In this document: piece after piece, positions 49,656 through 60,012 of the stretch | Layout: each line of letters opens with the position of its first letter | Position numbering within the stretch: position 1 is the first letter of the stretch | NCBI GenBank assembly: GCA_030152585.1 | Contig: JASLJC010000057.1 | Location: 1-64,000 of the forward strand | Direction of reading: 5' to 3' | Source of the DNA: Savagea sp. | GTDB lineage: Bacteria > Bacillota > Bacilli > Bacillales_A > Planococcaceae | Length of the DNA: 64,000 nucleotides | Made by a program: the position numbers and the translations under genes | The notes under the pieces: model-generated | What the model saw: only the letters and a program-made list of their open reading frames with translations | What the model was told of the DNA's origin: nothing | Database searches by the model: none

Positions 49656-52286
49656 TCACAGCGCTTCTATCTTCTGAACGACCGTATTTAAAATACCACC
49701 GTTTCGGTAATACGTTAATTCGACTTCATTATCTAAACGCAATACAACGTCGATCGTTTGTATCGTTTCACCTTCTACGCGTAATGTCACAGTACTGTTC
49801 GGTTCCCACGTATCAATCGGTGTTTCGACAGAATACGTTTCATCCCCTTTGAGTTGATACGTTTCGGCATTTTCATCTCGTTTATATTGTAATGGTAAAA
49901 CGCCCATTCCGACGAGATTGGAACGATGAATCCGTTCAAAACTTTCGGCTAATACGATCGCTACACCTAACAATTTCGTTCCTTTTGCTGCCCAGTCTCG
50001 TGAACTACCGGTTCCGTATTCTTTTCCAGCTAAAATAATCGATTGTTGCTTCCGCTTCGTATAACGAGAAGCTGCTTCATAAACTGTCACACATTCACCA
50101 GTGTCTCTATCTGTCGTCCAACCGCCGACTTTCCCTTGTGCGAGTTCGTTACGTAATCGCACGTTCGCAAACGTTCCACGGACCATGACGTGATGATTTC
50201 CTCGACGTGAACCGTAATTGTTAAACTCCTCTGGTGATAAGCCTCGTTCTATTAAATAATGACCCGCTTCACTATTTTCAGGAATGTAACTAACGGGTGA
50301 AATATGGTCGGTCGTAATCGAGTCGCCTAGTTTTAATAACGGTACGAGTCGTTGAAGTTGTGCATCTGTCGGTTTCGTCGCATAGGCAGAATCAAAATAA
50401 GGAGAACGTTGAATATACGTCGAATGTACGTCCCAATCGTAACGTACTCCTTTCGGTGCTTCAATTCGTTCCCACGCGTCGTGTTCATCGACTTTAGCGT
50501 AATGAGACGTAAACATATTTCCGTCGATATACGCTAAATGATACGCTTCAATTTCTTCTGATGACGGCCAAATGTCGCGCAAATAAATCGGTGCCCCATC
50601 TAATGAAGCGATCGGTTCACTGGCAAAATCAATCGTCATTCGTCCGGCTAAAGCGTATGCGACGACGAGCGGTGGCGATGCGAGATAATTCGCTTGAATA
50701 TCGGGATGAATACGCCCTTCAAAATTACGGTTACCGCTAATGACACTTGCCGCTACGAGTCGTTCTTTTTGAATCGTTTCACTGACACCTTCTTTTAACG
50801 CGCCACTATTTCCACAACACATCGCACAACCGTAACCATCGACATAAAAACCGATTTGAGCGAGCGCTTCTAACAATCCCCCTCGCTGTAAATAATCCGT
50901 AACGACACGCGAACCCGGAGCGAGCGATGTTTTGACGTAAGAAGGTGGCTGTATTCCGAGTGCTACTGCTTTTTGGGCAAGTAAACCTGCACCGATCATG
51001 ACGAACGGATTGGACGTATTCGTACAACTCGTAATCGCTGCGAGTACTACAGAGCCATCTGTTACCCGGTCTTGATCATGAGCGAGTTGCGGCCTCTTTT
51101 TTGCGAATCCTCCTTCTTCTACACGTGCTGAAACGAGATGTTCAAATTGTGAAGCGACATTCGACAACGTCACACGGTCTTGCGGACGTTTCGGACCTGC
51201 AAGTGACGGTTCGATCGTCGACAAGTCAATTGTCATCGTTTCGGTGTAATGGATATCTTCATCACCCGGCATAAGACGTTGTACTTTCGCATACGTTTCC
51301 CACAATTCAACGACTTCCTCTCTTCCCGTTTCACGGAAATAGTCGAACGTTTGCGCATCTGTCGGGAAAAAGCTCATCGTCGCACCGTACTCGGGTGCCA
51401 TATTCGAAATCGTTGCGCGATCTGTTACCGGCAATGAAGCCACTCCTTCACCGTAAAATTCTACAAACTTCCCGACGACACCGTGTGCCCGAAGTCTTTC
51501 AGTCAGCGTTAGCGCTAAGTCCGTTGCGGTTACTCCTTCTCGTAAACGCCCTAACAACTCAACGCCGACGACTTTCGGCAAGACGAAATACATCGGTTCA
51601 CCTAGCATCGATGCTTCTGCTTCGATTCCTCCAACACCCCAACCGATCGTTCCAATGCTGTTAATCATCGGTGTATGTGAATCCGTCCCGACGACATTGT
51701 CTGCAAAAATGTACGTCTCCCCTTCACGGACTTCCGTTTGAATACCAGTTGCTAAATGTTCTAAGTTCACTTGATGGACGATACCGTTTGAAGGAGGTAC
51801 GACACGTAATTTGTCAAAACTATGCTGTGCCCATTTCATAAAGCGGTACCGTTCTTCATTACGCTCAAACTCTTTAGCAACATTATAATCGTACGCTTCT
51901 TTCGTTCCCGATTGTTCAATAATGACAGAGTGATCGACGACGAGGTCGACCGGAATTTTCGGATTGACCGCGTTCGGTTGACTTACCGCATCCCGCATCG
52001 CTGCCAAATCAACGATTGCCGGCACACCGGTAAAATCTTGGAACAAAATACGAGCCGGTTGAAACGGCACTTCTCCTCCGTCTTCTTTTCCCCATTGAGC
52101 TAATGTTTCAATATGTTCTCGCGTAATGTAACGTCCATCGTATTGCCGAATCGCAGACTCTAATAATAGACGAATCGTCTTCGGTACGTGACGAACGTTC
52201 GGATAATCTTTTTCTAACAATTGTAAGCTCGAATAACGATACGTTTTCCCCTTTACTGTAAATCGGCGGCGATATTTATTTTTCAT
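49656..52286 (-). CDS. acnA: Aconitase-family hydratase, paired with prpF
   Basis: An 876-aa [4Fe-4S] hydratase of the AcnA/IRP1 type. Cluster ligands are in SCTNTSNP and GYGCAMCCGNSG; the second reads AMCC where TTCI is usual, so an extra Cys sits beside a ligand. GTDSHTPMIN, GSRRGNHHVM (His where Glu is usual) and GTGSSRDWAAKG are also seen. It is either the citric-acid-cycle aconitase or an AcnD-like 2-methylcitrate dehydratase. The adjacent prpF (17 nt upstream) is normally the partner of AcnD, but the sequence looks nearer to AcnA. AAAGGGG precedes the ATG. Confidence 0.88.
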   Translation of the reverse strand: MKNKYRRRFTVKGKTYRYSSLQLLEKDYPNVRHVPKTIRLLLESAIRQYDGRYITREHIETLAQWGKEDGGEVPFQPARILFQDFTGVPAIVDLAAMRDAVSQPNAVNPKIPVDLVVDHSVIIEQSGTKEAYDYNVAKEFERNEERYRFMKWAQHSFDKLRVVPPSNGIVHQVNLEHLATGIQTEVREGETYIFADNVVGTDSHTPMINSIGTIGWGVGGIEAEASMLGEPMYFVLPKVVGVELLGRLREGVTATDLALTLTERLRAHGVVGKFVEFYGEGVASLPVTDRATISNMAPEYGATMSFFPTDAQTFDYFRETGREEVVELWETYAKVQRLMPGDEDIHYTETMTIDLSTIEPSLAGPKRPQDRVTLSNVASQFEHLVSARVEEGGFAKKRPQLAHDQDRVTDGSVVLAAITSCTNTSNPFVMIGAGLLAQKAVALGIQPPSYVKTSLAPGSRVVTDYLQRGGLLEALAQIGFYVDGYGCAMCCGNSGALKEGVSETIQKERLVAASVISGNRNFEGRIHPDIQANYLASPPLVVAYALAGRMTIDFASEPIASLDGAPIYLRDIWPSSEEIEAYHLAYIDGNMFTSHYAKVDEHDAWERIEAPKGVRYDWDVHSTYIQRSPYFDSAYATKPTDAQLQRLVPLLKLGDSITTDHISPVSYIPENSEAGHYLIERGLSPEEFNNYGSRRGNHHVMVRGTFANVRLRNELAQGKVGGWTTDRDTGECVTVYEAASRYTKRKQQSIILAGKEYGTGSSRDWAAKGTKLLGVAIVLAESFERIHRSNLVGMGVLPLQYKRDENAETYQLKGDETYSVETPIDTWEPNSTVTLRVEGETIQTIDVVLRLDNEVELTYYRNGGILNTVVQKIEAL

Positions 52287-52302
52287 CTTCCATTCCCCTT
52301 TT

Positions 52303-53442
52303 CTATTCCAATAATGATGCGTTTACGAAAACGTTCCCTTCCATTATTCGTTTCGCTGTTCGTGGCAAGCCAACTCCTTCTACATCTGTTCGTGTCGCAT
52401 TCCACGTCACATCAACACGTATAATGCCATCTGGATGCGCAACACGAACGTACGGACGATCAATTGGCGAACTGTAACGTGCCGGAATTGTCCCCTCAAT
52501 TCCGACAACACTTGCGACATTGTACAAACCACTTCCGGCAAACGTTCGATGAATCCGGTCCATCGACGTCATTCGGACGAGAATATCGTAGTCGGAAGGA
52601 TGAATCACAACTCCACTTGTCGTCGTATACGTTTGCGGCGGATAAACGATCGCTACTTTCGGCACTGCTGGAAACTGCCAAGCTTCTTCTTCATTTTTTG
52701 TCACTCCGTATGCAACAGACGCTTGCACTCGAATACGTCGTAACGTTTCGAGTCGTTCTTTTTCATGTACCCAGTCTGCATTAGACCCATAATCGGTTAA
52801 CCCTAATGCACTCGCTTCAACGTAGACGAATGGATTAACAATATCAGCAAACGTTACGTCATAGTGTTCTCCTTCTATGTCTAATGTCGAAACGACGCCG
52901 GCTGGAAACGTCTGTCCTGTTTTGCCTCCGCCGGGTGATAAAATATTCAACCGAATAAACGCTCCTTTTTGGACGACACCTGCCATTTGATCTTCACCGT
53001 ATACACGCGCTTCTTTTTGAATGACCGGCACTGTCATTTCGACAACACGGTCGATATTCCGGTTCAACGTTCGAAGCGTCACTGCGACATCATCTTCAGC
53101 AATCTCAATGTAACGCTCATTGACAGCAAATGCTCCGACACTCGCCATCAAATTTCCGCACGTTCCGACATCGTCTACAATCGGCTCCCCTATACCGATT
53201 TGATAAAACGTATAATCGAAAGCAACATCTTCTCGACTCGCCGGATGGACGACGATGACTTTACTCGTATGACTCGTCCCGCCGCCAAGTCCATTAATTT
53301 GCGACATATTGTACGCATCGATCGCTTCTAAAAAAATCGGTCCCCACTTTGAACGTTCTACTGGTAAATCACGTTCATGAAAAAACAATCCCCGACTCGT
53401 CCCTCCACGATAAATCGCACAACGAACACTTTGTTGTTTCAT
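52303..53442 (-). CDS. prpF: PrpF-like aconitate isomerase family protein
   Basis: A 379-aa protein of the PrpF family with the N-terminal signature IYRGGTSRGLFFHERDLP. PrpF isomerises trans-aconitate or 2-methylaconitate made by AcnD in the methylcitrate route of propionate use. GLGGGTSHTSKV and NLMASVGAFAV fit the diaminopimelate-epimerase-like fold. It lies immediately upstream of an aconitase gene. No prpB, prpC or prpD is in the window, so a propionate role is inferred only. Confidence 0.88.
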   Translation of the reverse strand: MKQQSVRCAIYRGGTSRGLFFHERDLPVERSKWGPIFLEAIDAYNMSQINGLGGGTSHTSKVIVVHPASREDVAFDYTFYQIGIGEPIVDDVGTCGNLMASVGAFAVNERYIEIAEDDVAVTLRTLNRNIDRVVEMTVPVIQKEARVYGEDQMAGVVQKGAFIRLNILSPGGGKTGQTFPAGVVSTLDIEGEHYDVTFADIVNPFVYVEASALGLTDYGSNADWVHEKERLETLRRIRVQASVAYGVTKNEEEAWQFPAVPKVAIVYPPQTYTTTSGVVIHPSDYDILVRMTSMDRIHRTFAGSGLYNVASVVGIEGTIPARYSSPIDRPYVRVAHPDGIIRVDVTWNATRTDVEGVGLPRTAKRIMEGNVFVNASLLE

Positions 53443-53529
53443 CTTTTTCTCCTCCTATTCATGAAAGCCCTTTCATCTATTTTTAGACACTTCTTTCCTT
53501 TTTGCAAGCTTTTTCCTCTTTTATACAGA

Positions 53530-53570
53530 CAAAAAAACACTTTCTTTCACATGACGTGAAAGAAAGTGCT
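53530..53570 (-). terminator. Terminator after yhgE-like gene
   Basis: A 13-bp perfect stem (53538-53550 with 53556-53568) followed on minus by seven T, at the stop of the gene at 53574. Confidence 0.92.
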
Positions 53571-53573
53571 CGT

Positions 53574-56500
53574 TTACATAATCATTTTGCTTTGACGTGC
53601 TCGTTCCATAAACTTGTCGCTTGAACGGTTGAAGAATTTTTTCAACGCAACCCCGGCAATAATCGCGATGAATAAATAAACCGACATATACGCAATATTT
53701 TTTAAGACGACACTCCAAATGAGACCACCAACTGCTTCTCGCATTAATGTAATCCCGTGTGTAAACGGTAAGAAACGGTGAATCTCTTGGAAGAAATCAG
53801 GCGCCATCTGAACAGGGAATGTTCCCCCTGAACCCCCGATTTGTGTCACGAGTAAAATAATCGCTAACACTTTTCCTGTATTTCCGAAAATCGAAACGAG
53901 TGTGTAAATAATCGTAATAAATACGACGCTAACGAAAATGCCAAGTAAGACGAACATGAGCCGGTCGACGACATAGGCGTCGAGTAAATAAATATCTCCA
54001 ATCGTAACGATTCCAGCTTGTGCAATACCGATCGTTACAAATGTAAAGAGACGTCCGAAATACGCTTCGTAACTTCTATATTCTTCTTTATTATCGATAT
54101 CGACTTTTAATGTCGAAACGAGAATTAATCCACCCACCCAAAACGCAAGTACTGTATAAAACGGTGACATTGCAGAACCGTACGTCGGGATTGGATATAA
54201 CTTATGTTCATCTAAGTTAACAGGTGATGCGAAAAAGTCGCTCACCCGACTCGGATCATTTTTTAAGAAGTTGATCAATTCATCTAAATTTCCTTCTTTT
54301 TCAAATTCCCGTATTTTATCGGCAATTTCTAAAACAGCATCTTTTGCTTCTGGGAAATGCTCTTCTACAACGTCTAATTTTTCACGTCCCGTCGTCACAG
54401 CATCGTCTACTCGCGTAATAACATCTTGTAAACGTGGAACGACATCTCCAATTTTATCGGCAATTTCATCGGCGCGGTCAACACGCTCGATTGCTGACTG
54501 GAAACGATCGTCAAATGACGGTGAAATATCGTTATGAATATTGTCGATCGATTCTTGTAACGATTGACTCATATCAGCAATCCGCTCATCCATCTTATCG
54601 AGCGATTCACCTACATTTTGTCGGGAGTCTTCGATACGGCCAATCGACCGATCAATCGAATCTTTAAAATCATCGAGTTGTTCTTGCAAATCGCGTACAC
54701 GGTCTGCTTGATTTTCAAAAAATTCCATATTGTCGATATCGTCCATTAACGTTTCGACCGATTGTTGGAGATCTTCGATATTTGTAATACTTTTCGCAAC
54801 ACGTTCTTCGATTCGCTTCAAAAGGTCGATCATTTTCGTCGGATTTTCGAGTGACTCTTTTAAATCTTGGAACAAAATAACATTTTCTGCTGCTTGTTTC
54901 CGTAACGATTCAATACGGTCTTCGATTTTTTGACGACGGTCTTTCAATTCTTTCACCGCTCCGTCGACACCTTCAAACAAATAATCTTCCGGACGTTTCA
55001 CTTCGTCTGAACCTTTCGCTCGACGTGCATCTTCAATCGACTGACGCATATCATTCATCGCCGCTTGTAAGCCCGTCGGTTTATCTGTATCTGCTCCGAC
55101 GATTTGTCCAGCACTTTCCACGAGAAACGGCGTCCACACACGTGGGTCCGCTACTTTTGCTTCTTTCAGCATACTTTCGACACGTTGTTGTAATTGTTGC
55201 AGCGCTTTACGTAATAACGTATCGCCTTCTGGTGCTTTTTCTAACAACGTATTTAAACGGGTTAAACGATCGACGACTTCTTCTTTCGTCGCCCCGCTTT
55301 CGATCCGTTCCACAATATAAAGAACTTCACTTAAAATGTCTGACGGGTAACGGACAGTACGGTCCATTTGTTTCCGTTTTTCTTCTAAATCTTGAATGAC
55401 CGCTGCGTTAAACGCTTTTTCTTTTTTCGAAATTTTTTGTTGTGCATTGTACGCTTTCATTAAAATGATACGTTCATCTAACGTACGACGCATCTCTTCA
55501 TACCCTTCGCGGTCACCTGTTCCTTTTTTATATCGTTCAAGCTCTTTTAGAATACGAGGTGCTTCGTCTCGTATCAATAATCGGCGTTTCACCTCTTCAG
55601 GTATCGTCTCGCCTTCTCCGTAATCTTTATCGAGTGCGTCTAAATCATCTTGCGTACGATCGACAGCAACTTTCCATTCCGACATCGTCGGCATTAACGT
55701 CGTTTCGATATAGTTCGCATACGGACCGCCTTTTTTCTCTGACGGTTTTCCTTCTTTATTCGCATCTAAACGGAACCATTCTTCTAACTCATCGTACGTA
55801 TTTTTTAAATCTTCCATCTCGTCAATACGACGGTCGAGTGCTGTTAAAATAACATCTTCGCTCAATTCTGCAATCTCATCGATTGTCGTATTAATACTAT
55901 GGATTAATCGCTCAATCGCACGATACGCCGCACTGTCGGTATAACCGTTTTCTTCTAAGTCCGCAATTCGTTCGTTCAACCGATCTTGTAAATCGATCAA
56001 ATCATCTTCTTGCTCTTGTAAACGATCGAGCAATTTCGAAAGGCGCTCTTTTTCTTTAATCCGATCATCTGCATCGAGTAAAAAATCAATGAGTTCGTCT
56101 AGCCGATCATTCGTATCATCGACGCGGTCTTTTTGACGTTCTAATGCATCGATCAAATCGTCGACCGATCCATCTTTATTTCGAATACGATCAGTCGTAT
56201 CGTAAATATCTTCGACCGAATTTTTCGTACGTCCTAAACTATCTGCAATCCGAACGAGTAAATCTTGTACCGATTCATTACTACTTTGTAATCGATCGCG
56301 TAAACGGTCGTTCGTATCGTACATATCTTCTTGAACATCGTACATCCGGTCGACATTTTCAGATGCCCGTTTCGTCGCATCTTTTGCCAAATCTAAGTCA
56401 CGGTCTGCTGTATGCATGAGTGATTCAATTTCTGGTAAATTTTCTTCTAATTCAAATACAGCATCTCGCATATTTTCAATCGACGTATAGTTATCGTCTA

Positions 56501-57047
56501 AACTAATCCCTAAATCGTTAAATGCCGTTAAAATCGTCTCGTTCACTTCTTTTACGAAGTTACTTTGAATATTTTCAACGACGGCACTTGCACCTGAACC
56601 TGTTACTTTCGGTGAAATTGCGTTCACCTTTTCATTCATATAGTAGTCGATTCCCGGTTTTTCAATATCATCGGACGTCACGCTCACAAGCTTCTCTGAG
56701 AAATCTTCTGGAATAATGATCGCTCCGTAATAATCTCCATATTTTACACCGTCGATCGCTTCTTCTTTCGTGACGAACTTCCAACCGAGTTGTTCGTTTT
56801 TCGCCAATGACTTAATGACTTCATCACCTATGTTTACTTCTTCGCCGTCTACTTCGGCTCCTTCATCTTGACTTGAAACAGCAACAGCTACACCGCGTGT
56901 ATTCGAATACGGATCCCACGATGCAGCAATGTTGAGCCATGCATATAATGATGGAAGCAAAGAGAGCGCAAGGATGACGATAATCGCTGCGGGGTTTTTC
57001 GCAACGTTCATAAAATCCGTCTTTACGATCTTTAATATATTTTTCAT
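53574..57047 (-). CDS. yhgE: Very long YhgE/Pip family membrane protein
   Basis: A 1157-aa protein of the YhgE/phage infection protein (Pip) family. It has one N-terminal membrane helix (about 15-38) with the family block LPSLYAWLNIAASWDPY, a very long extracytoplasmic region (about 40-930) dominated by Asp/Glu/Arg-rich coiled coil, and five or six C-terminal membrane helices of ABC-2 type. B. subtilis YhgE is, as I recall, about 775 aa, so the coiled-coil part is longer by several hundred residues. Relatives serve as phage receptors or secretion-linked (EsaA-like) proteins. GAGGAG precedes ATG 57045-57047. Confidence 0.88.
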   Translation of the reverse strand: MKNILKIVKTDFMNVAKNPAAIIVILALSLLPSLYAWLNIAASWDPYSNTRGVAVAVSSQDEGAEVDGEEVNIGDEVIKSLAKNEQLGWKFVTKEEAIDGVKYGDYYGAIIIPEDFSEKLVSVTSDDIEKPGIDYYMNEKVNAISPKVTGSGASAVVENIQSNFVKEVNETILTAFNDLGISLDDNYTSIENMRDAVFELEENLPEIESLMHTADRDLDLAKDATKRASENVDRMYDVQEDMYDTNDRLRDRLQSSNESVQDLLVRIADSLGRTKNSVEDIYDTTDRIRNKDGSVDDLIDALERQKDRVDDTNDRLDELIDFLLDADDRIKEKERLSKLLDRLQEQEDDLIDLQDRLNERIADLEENGYTDSAAYRAIERLIHSINTTIDEIAELSEDVILTALDRRIDEMEDLKNTYDELEEWFRLDANKEGKPSEKKGGPYANYIETTLMPTMSEWKVAVDRTQDDLDALDKDYGEGETIPEEVKRRLLIRDEAPRILKELERYKKGTGDREGYEEMRRTLDERIILMKAYNAQQKISKKEKAFNAAVIQDLEEKRKQMDRTVRYPSDILSEVLYIVERIESGATKEEVVDRLTRLNTLLEKAPEGDTLLRKALQQLQQRVESMLKEAKVADPRVWTPFLVESAGQIVGADTDKPTGLQAAMNDMRQSIEDARRAKGSDEVKRPEDYLFEGVDGAVKELKDRRQKIEDRIESLRKQAAENVILFQDLKESLENPTKMIDLLKRIEERVAKSITNIEDLQQSVETLMDDIDNMEFFENQADRVRDLQEQLDDFKDSIDRSIGRIEDSRQNVGESLDKMDERIADMSQSLQESIDNIHNDISPSFDDRFQSAIERVDRADEIADKIGDVVPRLQDVITRVDDAVTTGREKLDVVEEHFPEAKDAVLEIADKIREFEKEGNLDELINFLKNDPSRVSDFFASPVNLDEHKLYPIPTYGSAMSPFYTVLAFWVGGLILVSTLKVDIDNKEEYRSYEAYFGRLFTFVTIGIAQAGIVTIGDIYLLDAYVVDRLMFVLLGIFVSVVFITIIYTLVSIFGNTGKVLAIILLVTQIGGSGGTFPVQMAPDFFQEIHRFLPFTHGITLMREAVGGLIWSVVLKNIAYMSVYLFIAIIAGVALKKFFNRSSDKFMERARQSKMIM

Positions 57048-57154
57048 CTTTTGAACTCCTCACCCAAATCAGATGTTCAATCTTATTATTTCCGTCTTCC
57101 AACGAGTTGAACTTCTAATCATCTTACATCATCGAAGGTGAAAAATCTATTTTC

Positions 57155-58264
57155 TCACGACTCCGATTGTTTCGACGTTTTCCACCAATTTAATCCTTCT
57201 TTATCATGGAAGTTAATGAGCATTACCGTTAAAATCGGCGCTGCGATCATACCGAGGAAACCGAATGTCTTCAATCCAACATACATGACAAATAACGCCA
57301 ATACAGAATTGAGTCCTAATTTTTGGCCGACAATTTTCGGTTCCATGAAATTACGGACGATCGTAACAATTCCATAAATGACACCGAGCTGAATCGCTAA
57401 TTTGAAATCACCGTTAATGACTTCAATGAGTACCCACGGAATCATAATCCCGCCTGTTCCAAATACAGGAATCATATCAAAAATCGCAATACCTGCAGCG
57501 ACAGCAATCGAGTTGTCCATTCCTATGACGGTAAACCCAATCGAAAGTTCGATAAACGTAATAAAAGCGATTAAAACGTACGCTTTAACGTAATCTTGGA
57601 TACTCGATTTAAAACTATCACCGGCAGTTCGTCCCATCCGTAAATAGTGGGCTGGAATTTGTTGTTTTAAAAAATGAGTAATTTTATCGTAATCCCATGC
57701 AATAAATAAAGAAGCTAAAACGGCAAAAGATACTGTAATGAAAAAATTCGGTAACGATAAAGATAAATGCGTAATATACGTCGCTAAATCTCCTGAAAGT
57801 GAAACGATACCGTTCGTAATCGCACGCAAGGCATCATTAAATACAGTACGATATTGATCTGTTAATTCCGGTGAAAAGCGATGAAACCATTCTTCACTAA
57901 ACGTTTGAATTTTACGTAATGCTGGCAACACATTGTCGTAATAAATACTCGGTACACTTTGAATTAACTTCCCGAGCCAACCGATTGATTTAAAAATGAG
58001 CCATGTAAACACACTGCCAAGCGCTGTAAAAAGAGCGATGATAACCGTAATCCCCCACACTTGACGATTTTTTAACGGCGTCACTTTGACGAGCCAACGG
58101 ACAATCGGCATCGACAGCCACGTAATGAACAATGCAATTAAAAATGGCATAATAACCGGAACTATGTATTTTAATACAATACCTATTAATCCTAAAATAA
58201 TAGCGATATACGCTATTTTAACGATAAATGATTTTCTTTGAAAATATGTTTGTTGATCTGTCAT
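57155..58264 (-). CDS. AI-2E family transporter
   Basis: A 369-aa membrane protein of the AI-2E (YtvI/PerM-like) family, with about eight helices and the typical C-terminal block VAAGIAIFDMIPVFGTGG and NFMEPKIVGQKLGLNSV. Family members include autoinducer-2 exporters and Na+/H+ antiporters, so the substrate is open. I start it at ATG 58262-58264, behind GTGGGG; the GTG at 58276 has no ribosome site. It is 107 nt from yhgE. Confidence 0.87.
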   Translation of the reverse strand: MTDQQTYFQRKSFIVKIAYIAIILGLIGIVLKYIVPVIMPFLIALFITWLSMPIVRWLVKVTPLKNRQVWGITVIIALFTALGSVFTWLIFKSIGWLGKLIQSVPSIYYDNVLPALRKIQTFSEEWFHRFSPELTDQYRTVFNDALRAITNGIVSLSGDLATYITHLSLSLPNFFITVSFAVLASLFIAWDYDKITHFLKQQIPAHYLRMGRTAGDSFKSSIQDYVKAYVLIAFITFIELSIGFTVIGMDNSIAVAAGIAIFDMIPVFGTGGIMIPWVLIEVINGDFKLAIQLGVIYGIVTIVRNFMEPKIVGQKLGLNSVLALFVMYVGLKTFGFLGMIAAPILTVMLINFHDKEGLNWWKTSKQSES

Positions 58265-58533
58265 CACAATCCCCACTTTCCTTCTCTTTGATACTTTTTA
58301 TTAAAATTCGCTTGCATTTTGTAAAAATTAGATATACAATATAAGTGTCTATTGTACTAGTAACCGAATGGAAATGAAGTTACTTTAGCAATAGGCCGTC
58401 TCTTAATCTCTTTTTTCCTCCGTCTCTACACTACTCATTACACGTGCTATCCCAAAGCGAATGTAACCTTCTAAACTTGTAAACTCTGTAGAGACGGAGC
58501 TTTTATTGTACATAATGGAAGATGAATATAAAT
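58265..58533. other. Intergenic stretch with a long-range inverted repeat
   Basis: Between the dehydrogenase terminator and the AI-2E gene. A perfect 12-bp inverted repeat (CTCCGTCTCTAC at 58418-58429, complement at 58488-58499) encloses 58 nt and is followed on plus by TTTTATT. A 36-codon frame runs through it on minus but has no ribosome site. No gene supported. Confidence 0.45.
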
Positions 58534-58572
58534 AAAAATGGTTTGCTCTCAACGAGCAAACCATTTTTTGTC
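58530..58572. terminator. Terminator after aldehyde dehydrogenase gene
   Basis: A 15-bp stem (58534-58548 with 58554-58568), with A and T runs on both sides. Confidence 0.92.
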
Positions 58573-58574
58573 GT

Positions 58575-59999
58575 TTACAAGTTGCCAATTGAAACATATT
58601 GTGTATCTAAATATCCTTCAATTCCTTCTTGTCCACCTTCACGACCGAGACCACTTTCTTTCACACCACCAAAAGGTGCTTGTGCCGCAGAAGGTCCTCC
58701 GTCGTTCCAACCGACAATTCCAAAATCGAGATGATCGATTAAATACGTACCATCTTTCATATTATCGGTATAAATGTAAGCAGCTAAACCAAATGGTGTA
58801 TCGTTTGCAAGACGAACCGCTTCTTCGATCGTTTCGAATGATTGAAGTGGTGCGACAGGACCGAACGTTTCTTCCTCCATAATGACCATGTCTTCCGTTA
58901 CATCCGTTAAAATCGTCGGCGCATAAAACGTTCCTTTTGAGTCTAAACGACTACCACCGGTCAATATTTTCGCTCCCTTGTCCGTTGCATCGTTCACTTG
59001 TTTTTCAACTTTTTCTAATCCACTTTCGTTAATAAGTGGACCGATTTCACACGTTTCATCCATCCCATTTCCTACTTTAAGGCTACGTGTCTTTTCAGCT
59101 AGTTTCGATGCGAATTTTGTATAAATATTAGATTGTACGTATATTCGATTTGCACAGACACACGTTTGACCTGCGTTTCGGAATTTAGACGCAATGACAC
59201 TGTCGACCGCTTGATCGAGATCGGCATCATTGCAAATAATAAACGGAGCATGTCCTCCTAATTCCATCGACACTTTTTTCACATTATCCGCACTTTGACG
59301 AATTAACGTTTTTCCGACTGCGGTTGAACCAGTAAATGTCACTTTTCGCACTCGTGCATCTTGCATGATCGTTTCACTAATTTCTTTTGATGAGCCGGTG
59401 ACGAGATTGACGACTCCTTTAGGAAAACCGGCTTGTTCGATCAATTCTGTCAAACGAACAGCGGTAAATGGACTCGCACTCGCCGGCTTCATGACAACCG
59501 TACAACCTGCAGCAAGTGCTGGCGCAATTTTACGTGTAAGCATCGCAAGCGGGAAGTTCCACGGTGTAATCGCTGCGACGACACCGACTGGTTTTTTACG
59601 GGCGATGAGTCGTTTCGACGTCGATTGCGACGGAATCGTCATACCGTATAAACGTTTCGCTTCTTCTGCATACCATTGTACGTAATCAGCACCGTATTCA
59701 ACTTCTCCACGAGACTCTTTCAACGGTTTTCCCATCTCTTTTGTCATCGTACGGGCTAAATTTTCTTTATCTTCAATAAGCAGTTGGTATAAATTTTGTA
59801 AATAATGCGCACGTTCATACGCTGTCGTCTCACGCCACGTTTGAAAAGCTTCGTGCGCTGCATCGATCGCAGCAGTCGTTTCTTTCGCTCCACCGTATGG
59901 CATCGTTCCGACGAGTTCTCCTGTAGCAGGGTTTTGAATATCAAACGCTTTTTTACTCTCGCGTACCCATTGTCCGTTAATATACATTGCTTCTTTCAT
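58575..59999 (-). CDS. gabD: Succinate-semialdehyde-type NAD(P) aldehyde dehydrogenase
   Basis: A 474-aa aldehyde dehydrogenase of the succinate-semialdehyde/GabD group. The catalytic Cys is in RNAGQTCVCANR, the general-base Glu in SMELGGHAPFI, and AITPWNFPLAM is present. Exact substrate is not certain. I start at ATG 59997-59999 because AAAGGAG lies 7 nt upstream; the longer frame overlaps glpD. The 13-nt gap after glpD implies co-transcription, an unusual pairing. Confidence 0.88.
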   Translation of the reverse strand: MKEAMYINGQWVRESKKAFDIQNPATGELVGTMPYGGAKETTAAIDAAHEAFQTWRETTAYERAHYLQNLYQLLIEDKENLARTMTKEMGKPLKESRGEVEYGADYVQWYAEEAKRLYGMTIPSQSTSKRLIARKKPVGVVAAITPWNFPLAMLTRKIAPALAAGCTVVMKPASASPFTAVRLTELIEQAGFPKGVVNLVTGSSKEISETIMQDARVRKVTFTGSTAVGKTLIRQSADNVKKVSMELGGHAPFIICNDADLDQAVDSVIASKFRNAGQTCVCANRIYVQSNIYTKFASKLAEKTRSLKVGNGMDETCEIGPLINESGLEKVEKQVNDATDKGAKILTGGSRLDSKGTFYAPTILTDVTEDMVIMEEETFGPVAPLQSFETIEEAVRLANDTPFGLAAYIYTDNMKDGTYLIDHLDFGIVGWNDGGPSAAQAPFGGVKESGLGREGGQEGIEGYLDTQYVSIGNL

Positions 60000-60012
60000 T
60001 TCCATTCTCCTT

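Noticed and set aside
58403..58597. 64-aa minus-strand ORF upstream of the AI-2E gene
   Set aside because: It begins inside the dehydrogenase terminator, has no ribosome site and consists partly of the inverted repeat.
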